Counted from the stretch's first letter, positions 1 through 6,730 are shown. The stretch is 17,470 nt of DNA from DASUBV01 sp035763085 (GCA_035763085.1 DASUBV010000163.1:1-17470); one strand, 5' to 3'. Program-made: numbers and translations. Notes: a model not told the origin generated them from the sequence alone.

Positions 1-324
1 CAGCCCGGCGCTGAGCTGGCGGAGGCGGTCAATCCGTTCCGCGACCCGGGCGCGCTGCGCGCGCAGTGCGCCGGGTGCTTCTGCGGCCGGGTCGTCCAGG
101 ATGGCCCGGATCCTGTCCAGGCCCAGACCGAGCTCGCGGTAGACGACGATGCGGTGCAGGCGTTCCAGGTCACCAGCGGTGTAGAGCCGATATCCGGCAG
201 CCGTGCGCAGCGACGGCCGCGCCAGGCCGATCTCGTCCCAGTGGTGCAGCGCGCGGACTGTCACGCCCAGATGCGCCGAGACCTGACCGACAGTCAGGCC
301 GCCGGCGTCAGCGGCATCAGGCAT
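1..324 (-). CDS. MerR-family transcriptional regulator (partial, TipA-like N-terminus)
   Basis: This reading frame is open from the start codon to the left edge, so only the first 108 residues are present. Residues about 9-75 form a MerR winged helix-turn-helix: LTVGQVSAHLGVTVRALHHW, then DEIGLARPS, a GYRLYTAGDLERLHRI wing, and the ELGLGLDRIRAIL helix. The LHHWDEIGL form is typical of TipA-like members. A charged helix that should begin the dimerisation coiled coil follows (ARVAERIDRLRQL). The effector domain lies outside the window. The start overlaps the end of the upstream VOC gene by 8 bp, so the two are almost certainly co-transcribed and translationally coupled. An in-frame ATG 9 bp upstream (333) is an alternative start; neither has an ideally spaced Shine-Dalgarno. 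It probably controls its own operon through the dyad at 870-886. Family call is firm; ligand unknown. Confidence 0.9.
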   Translation of the reverse strand, partial: MPDAADAGGLTVGQVSAHLGVTVRALHHWDEIGLARPSLRTAAGYRLYTAGDLERLHRIVVYRELGLGLDRIRAILDDPAAEAPGALRAQRARVAERIDRLRQLSAGL

Positions 325-853
325 GCTCCCCATTGTCGCCGCGGCCGGCGGCCGGCGGGGTGATCCCTATGGCCGCAAGGTTGCGCGCCTCCTGACTGGC
401 CGGATCAACGGGCCTGGCCGCAGTGAAGACGATCCGTGCGTTCTCGGGGGTGATCACCTCCACGCCGCGGGTGTTCCAGGGCGTGTCCCGCGGGCCGTCG
501 ACCGAGTCCGGGCGCAGCGCGCGGCATGCCCGGGCAACCGAGTCGGCCTGGCTGAGCACGCCCGCGAAACTGAAGCTCATCGCCGGCGGCTGCTCCGGAA
601 CACGCGCCGCCGAGACGAGGAGCACGTCCTGGAACGCCCACCGGCGCAGGTGCACCAGGGTGCCGGGGACGCTGAACAGCTCGAAGAACCCGAGCCCGCG
701 AATCCAGAAGTCCGCCGACGCCGCCAGATCGCTCGTGGGGATCGTCACGAACGCCGGCATGCCGTAGATGCCGCGGAACGGCTCCGGCGCGACCGCTTCC
801 GGGCCGGGAGCAGGCACGGGACTCATCTCGAACGCGTTGTAGTAGTCAGTCAT
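317..853 (-). CDS. VOC (glyoxalase/bleomycin-resistance fold) family protein
   Basis: This encodes a 178-residue protein. Residues about 33-70 carry a typical VOC opening (MPAFVTIPTSDLAASADFWI, then RGLGFFELF), followed by LVHLRRWAFQDVLLV and, near the end, GVEVITPENARIVFT, giving the repeated beta-alpha-beta-beta-beta pattern of the glyoxalase/dioxygenase superfamily. The first 30 residues are a Pro/Ala-rich extension. Family members bind a metal and act on, or sequester, small electrophilic or antibiotic molecules; the substrate here cannot be read from sequence. I chose ATG at 853: GGAGG lies 9 nt upstream. An in-frame GTG at 862 directly abuts that GGAGG and is less likely. The gene overlaps the MerR gene downstream, a frequent actinobacterial pairing in which the regulator senses the molecule the VOC protein handles (inference). 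Confidence 0.87.
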   Translation of the reverse strand: MTDYYNAFEMSPVPAPGPEAVAPEPFRGIYGMPAFVTIPTSDLAASADFWIRGLGFFELFSVPGTLVHLRRWAFQDVLLVSAARVPEQPPAMSFSFAGVLSQADSVARACRALRPDSVDGPRDTPWNTRGVEVITPENARIVFTAARPVDPASQEARNLAAIGITPPAAGRGDNGEHA

Positions 854-860
854 GCACCCC

Positions 861-891
861 ACCCTCCGGCCTCACGCAACGTGAGGGTCAA
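861..891 (-). promoter_or_regulatory. MerR-type promoter and operator for the VOC-merR operon
   Basis: A perfect inverted repeat, CCTCACG-CAA-CGTGAGG on the plus strand, spans 870-886 just upstream of the VOC gene. On the minus strand it lies between a good -35 box, TTGACC (891-886), and a -10-like GAGGGT (866-861), spaced exactly 19 bp. A dyad inside an over-long 19-bp spacer is the hallmark of MerR-family activated promoters. The predicted transcript start would fall at about 854, making the VOC mRNA leaderless. Alternatively the overlapping GGAGG acts as a ribosome binding site and transcription starts further upstream. The likely regulator is the MerR protein of the same operon. Confidence 0.7.
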
Positions 892-1096
892 GCCGGTTCC
901 GTGCCCTGGCGATGCGGCCGATGCTGCGGCCAGGTGCCGACAGGCGGCGGTACCCGGCCCGTGACGGCCGGCCCAGGGGCGGACCGGGGGGACACCGATG
1001 CTCAGCTCACCCGCCGGACGTCCCGGGCGCGGCGGCAGGGGCGTCGGGGAGATGGCATTATCGCGCACGGATGCGGCCACTGGTGTCAGTGCCGCG

Positions 1097-1112
1097 TCTT
1101 GCTGTTATCACC
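1097..1112. repeat. Intergenic 16-bp repeat, copy 1
   Basis: TCTTGCTGTTATCACC occurs here and again, identically, at 6731-6746, with a truncated tandem copy directly after that one. The motif is only half G+C in a very GC-rich setting, and all copies are intergenic. It is followed by a 5-bp hairpin, CCCGG-TATGTT-CCGGG (1111-1126). Function unknown: protein-binding site or small extragenic repeat. Confidence 0.6.
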
Positions 1113-1140
1113 CGGTATGTTCCGGGCAACCTGCAGCTGG

Positions 1141-1155
1141 GGTAGCTCAGCTACC
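1141..1155. promoter_or_regulatory. Inverted repeat upstream of the small gene
   Basis: GGTAGCT-C-AGCTACC is a perfect dyad with 7-bp arms around one base. It sits in the non-coding stretch 854-1231, with an AT-rich patch (CAATAA, 1155-1160) right after it that could be a -10 element. It could be an operator for the gene at 1232. No regulator can be assigned. Confidence 0.4.
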
Positions 1156-1174
1156 AATAACGGCCCCGTCAGTG

Positions 1175-1209
1175 GCCAAGTTCTGCCCAATTCCGGGCAG
1201 GAACTTGGC
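1175..1209 (+). promoter_or_regulatory. Strong hairpin 22 bp before the small gene
   Basis: The arms GCCAAGTTCTGCCC (1175-1188) and GGGCAGGAACTTGGC (1195-1209) pair over 14 bp with a single bulged G at 1200 and an AATTCC loop. It ends 22 bp before the ATG at 1232, so in a transcript it would lie in the 5' leader and could affect translation or elongation. No T-tract follows, and it is not at the end of a gene on either strand, so a leader structure is more likely than a terminator. In the rest of 854-1231 I see no gene. Confidence 0.5.
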
Positions 1210-1231
1210 AGCCAGCCCGTCTGGGGCAACG

Positions 1232-1498
1232 ATGGGGCGGGTGGACACCGAACTCGTCGACCGGATCGCGGCCTCCACGGGCCTGTCTCACCCCGAGGCG
1301 GCACGCGTGATCGAGGACGTGCTGGCGTGGTACCGCGAGCCGGTCGAGGACTACGTCCGGCGCCGCCACGCTCATCACCACCTGTACGGCCGGCGCAACG
1401 CCGAGATCTACCCGCTCATCGCCGATGAGCTGGGCCAGCGCGTCGTCGCCGCCCCGCGGCTGTCCGAGCGCAAGATCCGCCGGATCGTCTACGGGTAG
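1232..1498 (+). CDS. Small conserved-type hypothetical protein, 88 aa
   Basis: The protein starts MGRVDTELVDRIAASTGLSH and ends in a basic tail, LSERKIRRIVYG. It appears entirely helical, highly charged and soluble, with no signal peptide, membrane segment or cysteine. Small proteins with the pattern IAASTGL-EAARVIEDVL-WYREPVEDYVRRRH and an IRRIVYG end recur in actinomycete genomes to my recollection, but I know no function. The ISTG-like helix-turn-helix opening and basic C-terminus would allow nucleic-acid binding (inference only). The frame stays open upstream to 998, but those residues are low-complexity and overlap the hairpins, so ATG 1232 is preferred; its ribosome binding site is weak (GGGG 5 nt upstream). 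A strong hairpin begins at the last base of the stop codon, so the gene is probably monocistronic. Confidence 0.75.
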   Translation: MGRVDTELVDRIAASTGLSHPEAARVIEDVLAWYREPVEDYVRRRHAHHHLYGRRNAEIYPLIADELGQRVVAAPRLSERKIRRIVYG

Positions 1499-1542
1499 CC
1501 GCCCTGCGTCAGGCCAGCCAGAACGGCCTGGCGCAGGGCGGC
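1498..1542 (+). terminator. Strong hairpin terminator after the small gene
   Basis: An 18-bp stem with one G-U pair joins 1498-1515 to 1525-1542 around the 9-nt loop AGCCAGAAC. It starts on the last base of the TAG stop codon. There is no T-tract, as is common in high-GC actinomycetes. It separates the small gene from glmS, leaving only 60 bp for a glmS promoter and leader. Confidence 0.75.
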
Positions 1543-1602
1543 GCCAGGCTCGTCACGACCACGAAAACCAGGCAGCACCAGACAACCGGGAGCGGAGAAG
1601 CT

Positions 1603-3426
1603 ATGTGCGGGATTGTCGGTTACGTCGGCGGCCGGAACGCCGTTCCGGTCCTCCTGGAGGGCCTGTCGCGCCTGGAGTACCGCGGCTACGACTCGGCCGG
1701 GATCGCGGTCCTGACCGCCGCCGGGACCCAGGTGTTCCGGCGGGTCGGCCGGGTCCGCGACCTGGAGTCCGCGCTGCCCCGCCGGCTGACCGGCAAGATC
1801 GGCATCGGGCACACCCGGTGGGCCACCCACGGCCCCGCCACCGAGGCGAACGCGCACCCGCAGACCAGCCAGGACGGCCGGATCACCGTCGTGCACAACG
1901 GCATCATCGACAATGCGGCCGTGCTCCGCGACCGGCTGGCCGGCCAGGGCGTGACGTTCACCTCCGAGACCGACACCGAGATCATCGCCCACCTGATCGC
2001 CCGGTCGGCGGCCAGCACCCTCGAGGCCGCCGTCCTGGAGGCCCTGTCCAAGATCAACGGAACCTACGCGATCCTGGTCATGGACGCCGCGCACCCCGAC
2101 CGGCTGGTCGCCGCCCGCAACGGCTCGCCGCTCATCCTCGGCATCGGCGACCGGGAGATGTTCCTGGCCAGCGACCTGTCCGCGCTGGTGCGGCACACCA
2201 CCTCGGTCGTGCACCTCGACGACGGCGAGCTGGCCACCGTGACCGCCACGCAGTTCCGCACCTTCAGCCGCGAGGAAGACGACACCGGCAAGTCCCCCAC
2301 CAGCATCGACCTCGACGTGCTGGACGCCGACACCGACGGCCACCAGCACTACATGCACAAGGAGATCCTCGAGCAGCCCTCCTCCATCGAGCGGATGCTG
2401 CGCGGCCGGCTCGACGACCGGTTCGGCACCGCGCGCCTGGACGGCCTCAACCTCGGCCCGCGCGAGCTGCGCGGCTTCCGGCGGGTGAAGATCCTGGGCT
2501 GCGGGTCGGCGTACTACGTCGGGCAGATGGGCGCCTCGATGATCGAGGAGCTGGCCCGCATCCCCGCCGATGCCGAGGCCGCCTCTGAGTTCCGCTACCG
2601 CAACCCGATCATCGAGCCCGACACCCTGTACATCGCGGTCAGCCAGTCCGGCGAGACCGCCGACACCGCGTTCGCCGTGCGCGAGGTCAAGCGCAAGGGC
2701 GGCCAGGTCATCGGCCTGGTGAACGTCGTCGGCTCCACCATTGCCCGCGAGAGCGACGGCGGCATCTACCTGCATGCCGGGCCCGAGATCGCCGTCGCCT
2801 CGACCAAGGCGCTGACCCACATGGCCATCGGCTTCGCCATGCTCGCCCTCACCCTCGGCCGGGTGCGGGACCTGTCCATCGCCGAGGGCCAGCGGATCAT
2901 CGCCGGCCTGCGCAGTCTCCCCGCCCAGATCGAGGAGATCATCAGTAACGAGGATGCCATCCTCAAGGTCGCTCACAACCTGGCCGAGGCCCCGAGCCTG
3001 TTCTTCATCGGGCGGGTCCGGGCCTTCCCGGTGGCCCGCGAGGGCGCGCAGAAATTCAAGGAAGTCTCCTACCGGCACGCCGAGGCCTACCAGGCCAGCG
3101 AGCTCAAGCACGGGCCCCTGGCGCTGATCTGCGCCGACCTGCCGACGGTGGCCATCCTGCCCGACGACGAGCTGACCGACCGCAACCTGGCCGCCGTGCA
3201 GCAGATCCTGGCCCGCAGCGGCCCGGTGGTGATGGTCACCCATCCCGGCGTGGAGACCGGCGAGGTGACCGGCGCGCAGACCATCACGGTGCCGCGCAAC
3301 GAGCGCGAGCTGGACCCGATCCTGCTGACCGTGCCGCTGCAGCTGCTGGCCTACCACGCCGCCCTGGCCCTGGGCCACGACATCGACAAGCCGCGCAACC
3401 TGGCGAAGTCGGTCACCGTGGAGTAG
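1603..3426 (+). CDS. glmS: Glutamine--fructose-6-phosphate aminotransferase (isomerizing)
   Basis: The enzyme converts fructose-6-phosphate and glutamine to glucosamine-6-phosphate and glutamate, the entry step to UDP-GlcNAc and cell-wall precursors, in the cytoplasm. At 607 residues it is full length (E. coli GlmS is 609 with Met). The N-terminal glutaminase domain begins MCGIVGYVGG with nucleophile Cys2, then RLEYRGYDSAG (23-33), GHTRWATHG (69-77), HNGIIDN (98-104) and SETDTE (121-126). HYMHKEILEQPSSI leads into two SIS sugar-isomerase domains with CGSAYYVG and SQSGETADT, and the protein ends with the signature DKPRNLAKSVTVE. GGAGCGGAG precedes the ATG by a few bases. The 60-bp gap from the upstream terminator is too short for a glmS ribozyme, which in any case is a Firmicutes feature. 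murA follows 98 bp downstream. Confidence 0.98.
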   Translation: MCGIVGYVGGRNAVPVLLEGLSRLEYRGYDSAGIAVLTAAGTQVFRRVGRVRDLESALPRRLTGKIGIGHTRWATHGPATEANAHPQTSQDGRITVVHNGIIDNAAVLRDRLAGQGVTFTSETDTEIIAHLIARSAASTLEAAVLEALSKINGTYAILVMDAAHPDRLVAARNGSPLILGIGDREMFLASDLSALVRHTTSVVHLDDGELATVTATQFRTFSREEDDTGKSPTSIDLDVLDADTDGHQHYMHKEILEQPSSIERMLRGRLDDRFGTARLDGLNLGPRELRGFRRVKILGCGSAYYVGQMGASMIEELARIPADAEAASEFRYRNPIIEPDTLYIAVSQSGETADTAFAVREVKRKGGQVIGLVNVVGSTIARESDGGIYLHAGPEIAVASTKALTHMAIGFAMLALTLGRVRDLSIAEGQRIIAGLRSLPAQIEEIISNEDAILKVAHNLAEAPSLFFIGRVRAFPVAREGAQKFKEVSYRHAEAYQASELKHGPLALICADLPTVAILPDDELTDRNLAAVQQILARSGPVVMVTHPGVETGEVTGAQTITVPRNERELDPILLTVPLQLLAYHAALALGHDIDKPRNLAKSVTVE

Positions 3427-3511
3427 CCTGCCGCGCACCGCCCGGTACGCCGCGCCACACTCATTTACCTGGGCAGTTGTCCACTTGCGCCCCATAACCG
3501 CTCAGGTATCC

Positions 3512-3524
3512 CATACTGGACGCC
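3512..3524 (+). promoter_or_regulatory. Likely -10 element giving a leaderless murA transcript
   Basis: CATACT (3512-3517) fits the actinobacterial -10 consensus TAnnnT at the key A2 and T6 positions. It ends 7 bp before the murA ATG, so transcription would start at or next to the A of the start codon. There is no Shine-Dalgarno sequence before the ATG, which agrees with a leaderless mRNA. No convincing -35 is present at 17-18 bp. Confidence 0.5.
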
Positions 3525-4832
3525 ATGACGGCGATGGCGGTACGCGGCGGACGGCCGCTCGAGGGCACGGTGACGGTACGCGGCGCGAAGAACCTGGTGT
3601 CCAAGGCCATGGTGGCCGCCCTGCTGGGGACCACCCCCAGCAGGCTCCGCAACGTGCCCGACGTCAGCGACGTCGGGATCGTGTCCAGCCTGCTGGCCCT
3701 GCACGGCGTGGCCGTCGGCCCCGGCGAGGAGCCCGGCGAGATCGTCATGGACCCGGCCGACGTCGAGCGCGCCGACGTCGCCGACATCAACGCGCACGCC
3801 GGCTCCAGCCGCATCCCGATCCTGCTGTGCGGGCCGCTGCTGCACCGGCTGGGCCGCGCGTTCATCCCCGACCTGGGCGGCTGCCGGATCGGTGACCGGC
3901 CCATCGACTTCCACCTGGACGCGCTGCGCCGCTTCGGCGCGGTGGTCGACAAGGCGGCCGACGGGCTGCACATCACCGCGCCGGACGGCCTGCGCGGCAC
4001 CAAGCTGGCGCTGCCCTACCCCAGCGTGGGCGCGACCGAGCAGACCCTGCTGACCGCCGTGTGCGCCGAGGGCGTCACCGAGCTGTCCAACGCGGCGGTC
4101 GAGCCGGAGATCATGGACCTGATCGCCGTGCTGCAGAAGATGGGCGCGATCATCGAGGTCTCCACCGACCGGGTGATCCGGGTCACCGGCGTGCCGGCCC
4201 TGCGGGGCTATACCCACCGGGCGCTGCCCGACCGGATCGAGGCCGCGTCCTGGGCCTGCGCGGCGCTGGCCACCGGCGGCCACGTCACCGTGCAGGGCGC
4301 CCGCCAGGCCGACATGATGACCTTCCTGAATGTCTTCCGCCGGGTCGGCGGCGAGTTCGCCATCGATGACGACGGCATCGCCTTCTGGCATCCCGGCTGT
4401 CAGCTCAGCGCCATCGCGCTGGAAACTCACGTGCACCCGGGCTTCATGACCGACTGGCAGCAGCCGCTGGCCGTCGCGCTCACCCAGGCCTCGGGACTGT
4501 CGATCCTGCACGAGACGGTGTATGAGAACCGGCTCGGCTTCGCCAGCGCGCTGACCGCGATGGGCGCCACCATCCAGCTCTACCCCGAGTGCCTGGGCGG
4601 GCTGCCGTGCCGGTTCGGGCAGCGCAACTTCGTGCACTCGGCGGTCATCTCCGGGCCGAGCAAGCTGTACGCGGCCGAGCTGGAGATCCCCGACCTGCGC
4701 GGCGGGTTCTCCTACCTCATCGCGGCGCTGGCCGCCGACGGCACCTCCAAGGTGCACGGCATCGACATCATCAAGCGCGGCTACGAGAACTTCGAGGCCA
4801 AGCTGGCCGGCCTCGGCGCCGACATCAGCTGA
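3525..4832 (+). CDS. murA: UDP-N-acetylglucosamine 1-carboxyvinyltransferase
   Basis: MurA transfers enolpyruvate from PEP to UDP-GlcNAc, the first committed step of peptidoglycan synthesis, in the cytoplasm. The 435-residue protein has the family's length and landmarks: substrate-binding Lys22-Asn23 in VRGAKN, the active-site loop LGGCRIGDRPIDFH with catalytic Cys120, MTDWQQPLA with Asp310 in the place of the general base, and DLRGGFSYLIAALAA plus RGYENF near the C-terminus. Because Cys is present, the enzyme should be of the fosfomycin-sensitive type, unlike the mycobacterial enzyme with Asp at this position (established for that family). Actinomycetes often carry two murA paralogues; I cannot tell which this is. 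It lies 98 bp behind glmS, the gene that supplies the pathway to its substrate, with its own likely promoter. Confidence 0.96.
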   Translation: MTAMAVRGGRPLEGTVTVRGAKNLVSKAMVAALLGTTPSRLRNVPDVSDVGIVSSLLALHGVAVGPGEEPGEIVMDPADVERADVADINAHAGSSRIPILLCGPLLHRLGRAFIPDLGGCRIGDRPIDFHLDALRRFGAVVDKAADGLHITAPDGLRGTKLALPYPSVGATEQTLLTAVCAEGVTELSNAAVEPEIMDLIAVLQKMGAIIEVSTDRVIRVTGVPALRGYTHRALPDRIEAASWACAALATGGHVTVQGARQADMMTFLNVFRRVGGEFAIDDDGIAFWHPGCQLSAIALETHVHPGFMTDWQQPLAVALTQASGLSILHETVYENRLGFASALTAMGATIQLYPECLGGLPCRFGQRNFVHSAVISGPSKLYAAELEIPDLRGGFSYLIAALAADGTSKVHGIDIIKRGYENFEAKLAGLGADIS

Positions 4833-5000
4833 CGCCTGCTCCTCCCCCGGCTCCCCGGGCGCCCCTGGCACCGCTGACGGCCGGTTTCGGCCCGGCCCAC
4901 GGGGAACAACCAGGCTGAGGCGCGCTGTACACGGACAGCTCAACATCAGTTACTCAGCGTTATATCATCCCGTGGATCTGGACGTTAGTGCCCGATTAGT

Positions 5001-5027
5001 TCCTGCAGGACCCGGCCGCTGGCCGGG
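5001..5027 (+). promoter_or_regulatory. Palindrome and hairpin in the gpgS upstream region
   Basis: TCCTGCAGGA (5001-5010) is a perfect 10-bp palindrome directly joined to the hairpin CCCGGCC-GCT-GGCCGGG (5011-5027). A second small hairpin, CCCGC-CCTCC-GCGGG, lies at 5051-5065. An AT-richer patch just upstream (about 4940-4975, including GTTATATC) is the best place for a gpgS promoter, which would put these structures in the leader. No gene is visible in 4833-5085. Function is inferred from position only. Confidence 0.35.
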
Positions 5028-5085
5028 ATGCCCGTGCTCGCCGCCCAGAACCCGCCCTCCGCGGGCCTGACCGAAAGGCAGCGCC

Positions 5086-6063
5086 ATGGACATGACCGTC
5101 CGGGACTGGTTCGAGACCCGGTCCTTCCGTCACCAGGACTTCCGCGCCCTGGCCAGCCCTGGCTGGCCGCAGGGCCGGCAGCGCGTGAGCCTGATCCTGC
5201 CCGCCCGCAACTGTGCCGCCACCATCGGCCCGATCCTGGCCACGGTCGCCGAGGTGCGGGCCAGGTCCGGGCTGATCGACCAGGTCATCGTGGTGGACGC
5301 GGACTCCGGCGACGGCACCGCGGACATCGCCCGGGCCAGCGGCGCCGAGGTCTACTCGGAGAACAAGCTGCTGCCCGAGTACGGGCCCGCCCAGGGCAAG
5401 GGCGACGCCATGTGGCGCAGCCTGTCGGTGGCCCGCGGCGACGTGGTGATGTTCGCCGACGCCGACACCGCCGACTTCGGCGAGCATTTCCTGTACGGGA
5501 CGCTGGGCCCGATCCTGACCATGCCCGGTATCGCCTTCGTCAAGGCCGCCTACCGGCGGCCGTTCACCCAGCAGGAGCGGCAGTCGGTGGTGGACGGCGG
5601 CGGCCGGGTCACCGAGCTGATGGCCAAGCCGCTGCTCAACTTCTACCGGCCCGAGCTGGCCGGGTTCGTGCAGCCGCTGGCCGGGGAGTTCGCGGCGCAC
5701 CGCGACCTGCTGACGCACCTGCCGTTCATGACCGGCTACGGGGTGGAGCTGGCCCTGCTCATCGACATCCTGCGGGAGACCGGGCTGGCGGCCATGGCGC
5801 AGGTCGACCTGGGCTCCCGGCAGAACCAGCACCAGCACCTGCGCGACCTGACCCGGATGAGCTCGGCGGTGCTGGAGGCGATGGCCCGGCGCCAGCCCGG
5901 CGTGCCGCCGCGCGGCCGCGACCTGCACCCCGGCGTGCCCGAGCTGGGCCAGCCCACCTACCTGCACGCGGTCGCGACCGAGAACGGCCTGCGGCTGGAC
6001 GAGCACCTGACCGGCCTGGTCGAGCGCCCGCCCCTCGCCCAGATCCTCGACCCGGTCGCCTGA
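5086..6063 (+). CDS. gpgS: Glucosyl-3-phosphoglycerate synthase-like glycosyltransferase (GT81)
   Basis: GpgS transfers glucose from UDP-glucose to 3-phosphoglycerate, the first step to glucosylglycerate and, in mycobacteria, methylglucose lipopolysaccharides. The 325-residue protein has the GT-A fold motifs in order: SLILPARNCAATIG (35-48), VIVVDADSGDGTADIA (67-82), the GpgS-type loop LPEYGPAQGKGDAMWRSL (96-113), the metal-binding FADADTAD (123-130) and QPLAGEFAAHRDLLTHLPF with TGYGVELALLID (196-227). LGSRQNQHQHLRDLTRM (242-258) occupies the place of the usual acceptor/metal His loop. Family members usually have DSRSTD and VFVDSD in place of DADSGD and MFADAD, so this is a somewhat diverged copy. 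AAGG lies 10 nt before the ATG. It is 253 bp after murA. No GpgP phosphatase is visible in the window. Confidence 0.88.
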   Translation: MDMTVRDWFETRSFRHQDFRALASPGWPQGRQRVSLILPARNCAATIGPILATVAEVRARSGLIDQVIVVDADSGDGTADIARASGAEVYSENKLLPEYGPAQGKGDAMWRSLSVARGDVVMFADADTADFGEHFLYGTLGPILTMPGIAFVKAAYRRPFTQQERQSVVDGGGRVTELMAKPLLNFYRPELAGFVQPLAGEFAAHRDLLTHLPFMTGYGVELALLIDILRETGLAAMAQVDLGSRQNQHQHLRDLTRMSSAVLEAMARRQPGVPPRGRDLHPGVPELGQPTYLHAVATENGLRLDEHLTGLVERPPLAQILDPVA

Positions 6064-6075
6064 CTGGCCGGCCCC

Positions 6076-6109
6076 GGGGGCAGCAGGGACGCTCAGTCGC
6101 GATGCCCCC
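6076..6109 (+). terminator. Possible hairpin terminator after gpgS
   Basis: GGGGGCA (6076-6082) can pair with TGCCCCC (6103-6109) around a 20-nt loop, 12 bp after the gpgS stop. The stem is short for so long a loop and no T-tract follows, so this is a weak candidate. Confidence 0.25.
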
Positions 6110-6250
6110 TCGCCGCTGCGCCCCGGCCGGGCGTCGCCGCGCCCTTCTGACGGGGGCCCCGGAGGCCGGAGAGGCGGGCGCACGTCCGGCCGGGGCTGGC
6201 GGGGCGAAAATTGAGACTCGCGGGTCATGATGAACTCGGTAGCGTCGTGG

Positions 6251-6290
6251 GCAGGCCGCGCCGGCGGCCGGAGCGGCCGGCGCGGCCTGC
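6251..6290 (+). promoter_or_regulatory. Perfect 15-bp hairpin upstream of the ABM gene
   Basis: GCAGGCCGCGCCGGC (6251-6265) is the exact reverse complement of 6276-6290, around the loop GGCCGGAGCG. It ends 37 bp before the GTG at 6328. It may be a terminator for a gpgS read-through transcript or a leader structure of the next gene. An AT-richer patch with TTGAGA (6211-6216) lies upstream, but no fitting -10 follows it. The remainder of 6064-6327 shows no gene. Confidence 0.45.
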
Positions 6291-6327
6291 GCGACCGTCC
6301 TGCCCGCCCGGAGCCAAGGAGCCTGCC

Positions 6328-6657
6328 GTGATCTTCATTGTCGTCAAGTTCAAAATCCGGCCCGAGCGCAGCGCCGAGTGGCTGGACCTGGTCTCCGCCT
6401 TCACTCAGGCCACCCGCTCCGAGCCCGGCAACCTGTTCTTCGACTGGTCCCGCAGCGTCGACAACCCGGACCAGTTCGTGCTGCTGGAGGCGTTCGCCGA
6501 CGACGACGCGGGCGCCGCGCACGTGGGCTCCGATCACTTCAAGGCCGCCATGGGGTGGATGCCGGACGTGATCGCCACCACGCCGGAGATCATCAACGTC
6601 AAGGTGCCAGGCACCGGGTTCGGCCTGATGGGCGAGCTCACGCCCGCCGGCGCCTGA
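6328..6657 (+). CDS. Antibiotic biosynthesis monooxygenase (ABM/YgiN-like) domain protein
   Basis: The 109-residue protein is a single dimeric alpha-beta barrel (ABM) domain: IFIVVKFKIRPERSAEWLDL as first strand and helix, EPGNLFFDWSRSVDNPDQFV and LLEAFADDDAGAAHVGSDHF as the core, then a final strand region. EPGNLxFDWSRS and HxxSxHF-type segments are characteristic of putative quinol monooxygenases of the YgiN type, which act without cofactor on quinols or polyketide-like aromatics; some family members only bind ligands. The substrate is unknown. I chose GTG 6328 because AAGGAG lies 7 nt upstream; the frame is open further upstream to 6211, but that part encodes Arg/Pro-rich nonsense and spans the hairpin at 6251-6290. 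It stands alone and ends 15 bp before a strong bidirectional hairpin. Confidence 0.85.
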   Translation: MIFIVVKFKIRPERSAEWLDLVSAFTQATRSEPGNLFFDWSRSVDNPDQFVLLEAFADDDAGAAHVGSDHFKAAMGWMPDVIATTPEIINVKVPGTGFGLMGELTPAGA

Positions 6658-6672
6658 CCCCCAGCCCGGCCG

Positions 6673-6704
6673 GTGCTGGCCGCCGGGATCCCGGCGGCCA
6701 GCAC
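6673..6704. terminator. Perfect 32-bp palindrome, bidirectional terminator
   Basis: The half-site GTGCTGGCCGCCGGGA (6673-6688) is followed immediately by its exact reverse complement (6689-6704). In RNA it forms at least a 14-bp stem with a GATC tetraloop on either strand. It lies between the convergent ABM gene (stop at 6657) and the carboxylase gene (minus strand, stop at 6849), as expected of a shared rho-independent terminator lacking a T-tract. Confidence 0.75.
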
Positions 6705-6730
6705 GCCTGATCACGGTCAGCCCGGCTGCC

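Noticed and set aside
1136..1210. Possible tRNA: GGGGTAGCTCAGC resembles the 5' part and D-arm of a tRNA.
   Set aside because: No T-arm GGTTCRA motif, no anticodon stem and no acceptor-stem complement downstream; the sequence is better explained by separate inverted repeats.
1543..1602. glmS ribozyme upstream of glmS.
   Set aside because: Only 60 bp lie between the terminator and the ATG, far less than the ribozyme needs, and it is known from Firmicutes.
1489..3495. Long minus-strand open frame opposite glmS (668 codons).
   Set aside because: Antisense frame of a high-GC gene; composition is repetitive Gly/Ala/Arg/Gln/Val without a domain, and glmS on the plus strand is certain.
4881..4894. 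GGCCG-GTTT-CGGCC hairpin after murA as terminator.
   Set aside because: A 5-bp stem without T-tract is expected by chance in DNA of this composition.
4996..6714. Long minus-strand open frame opposite gpgS and the ABM gene.
   Set aside because: Spans two confident plus-strand genes and two hairpins; low-complexity translation typical of a GC shadow.
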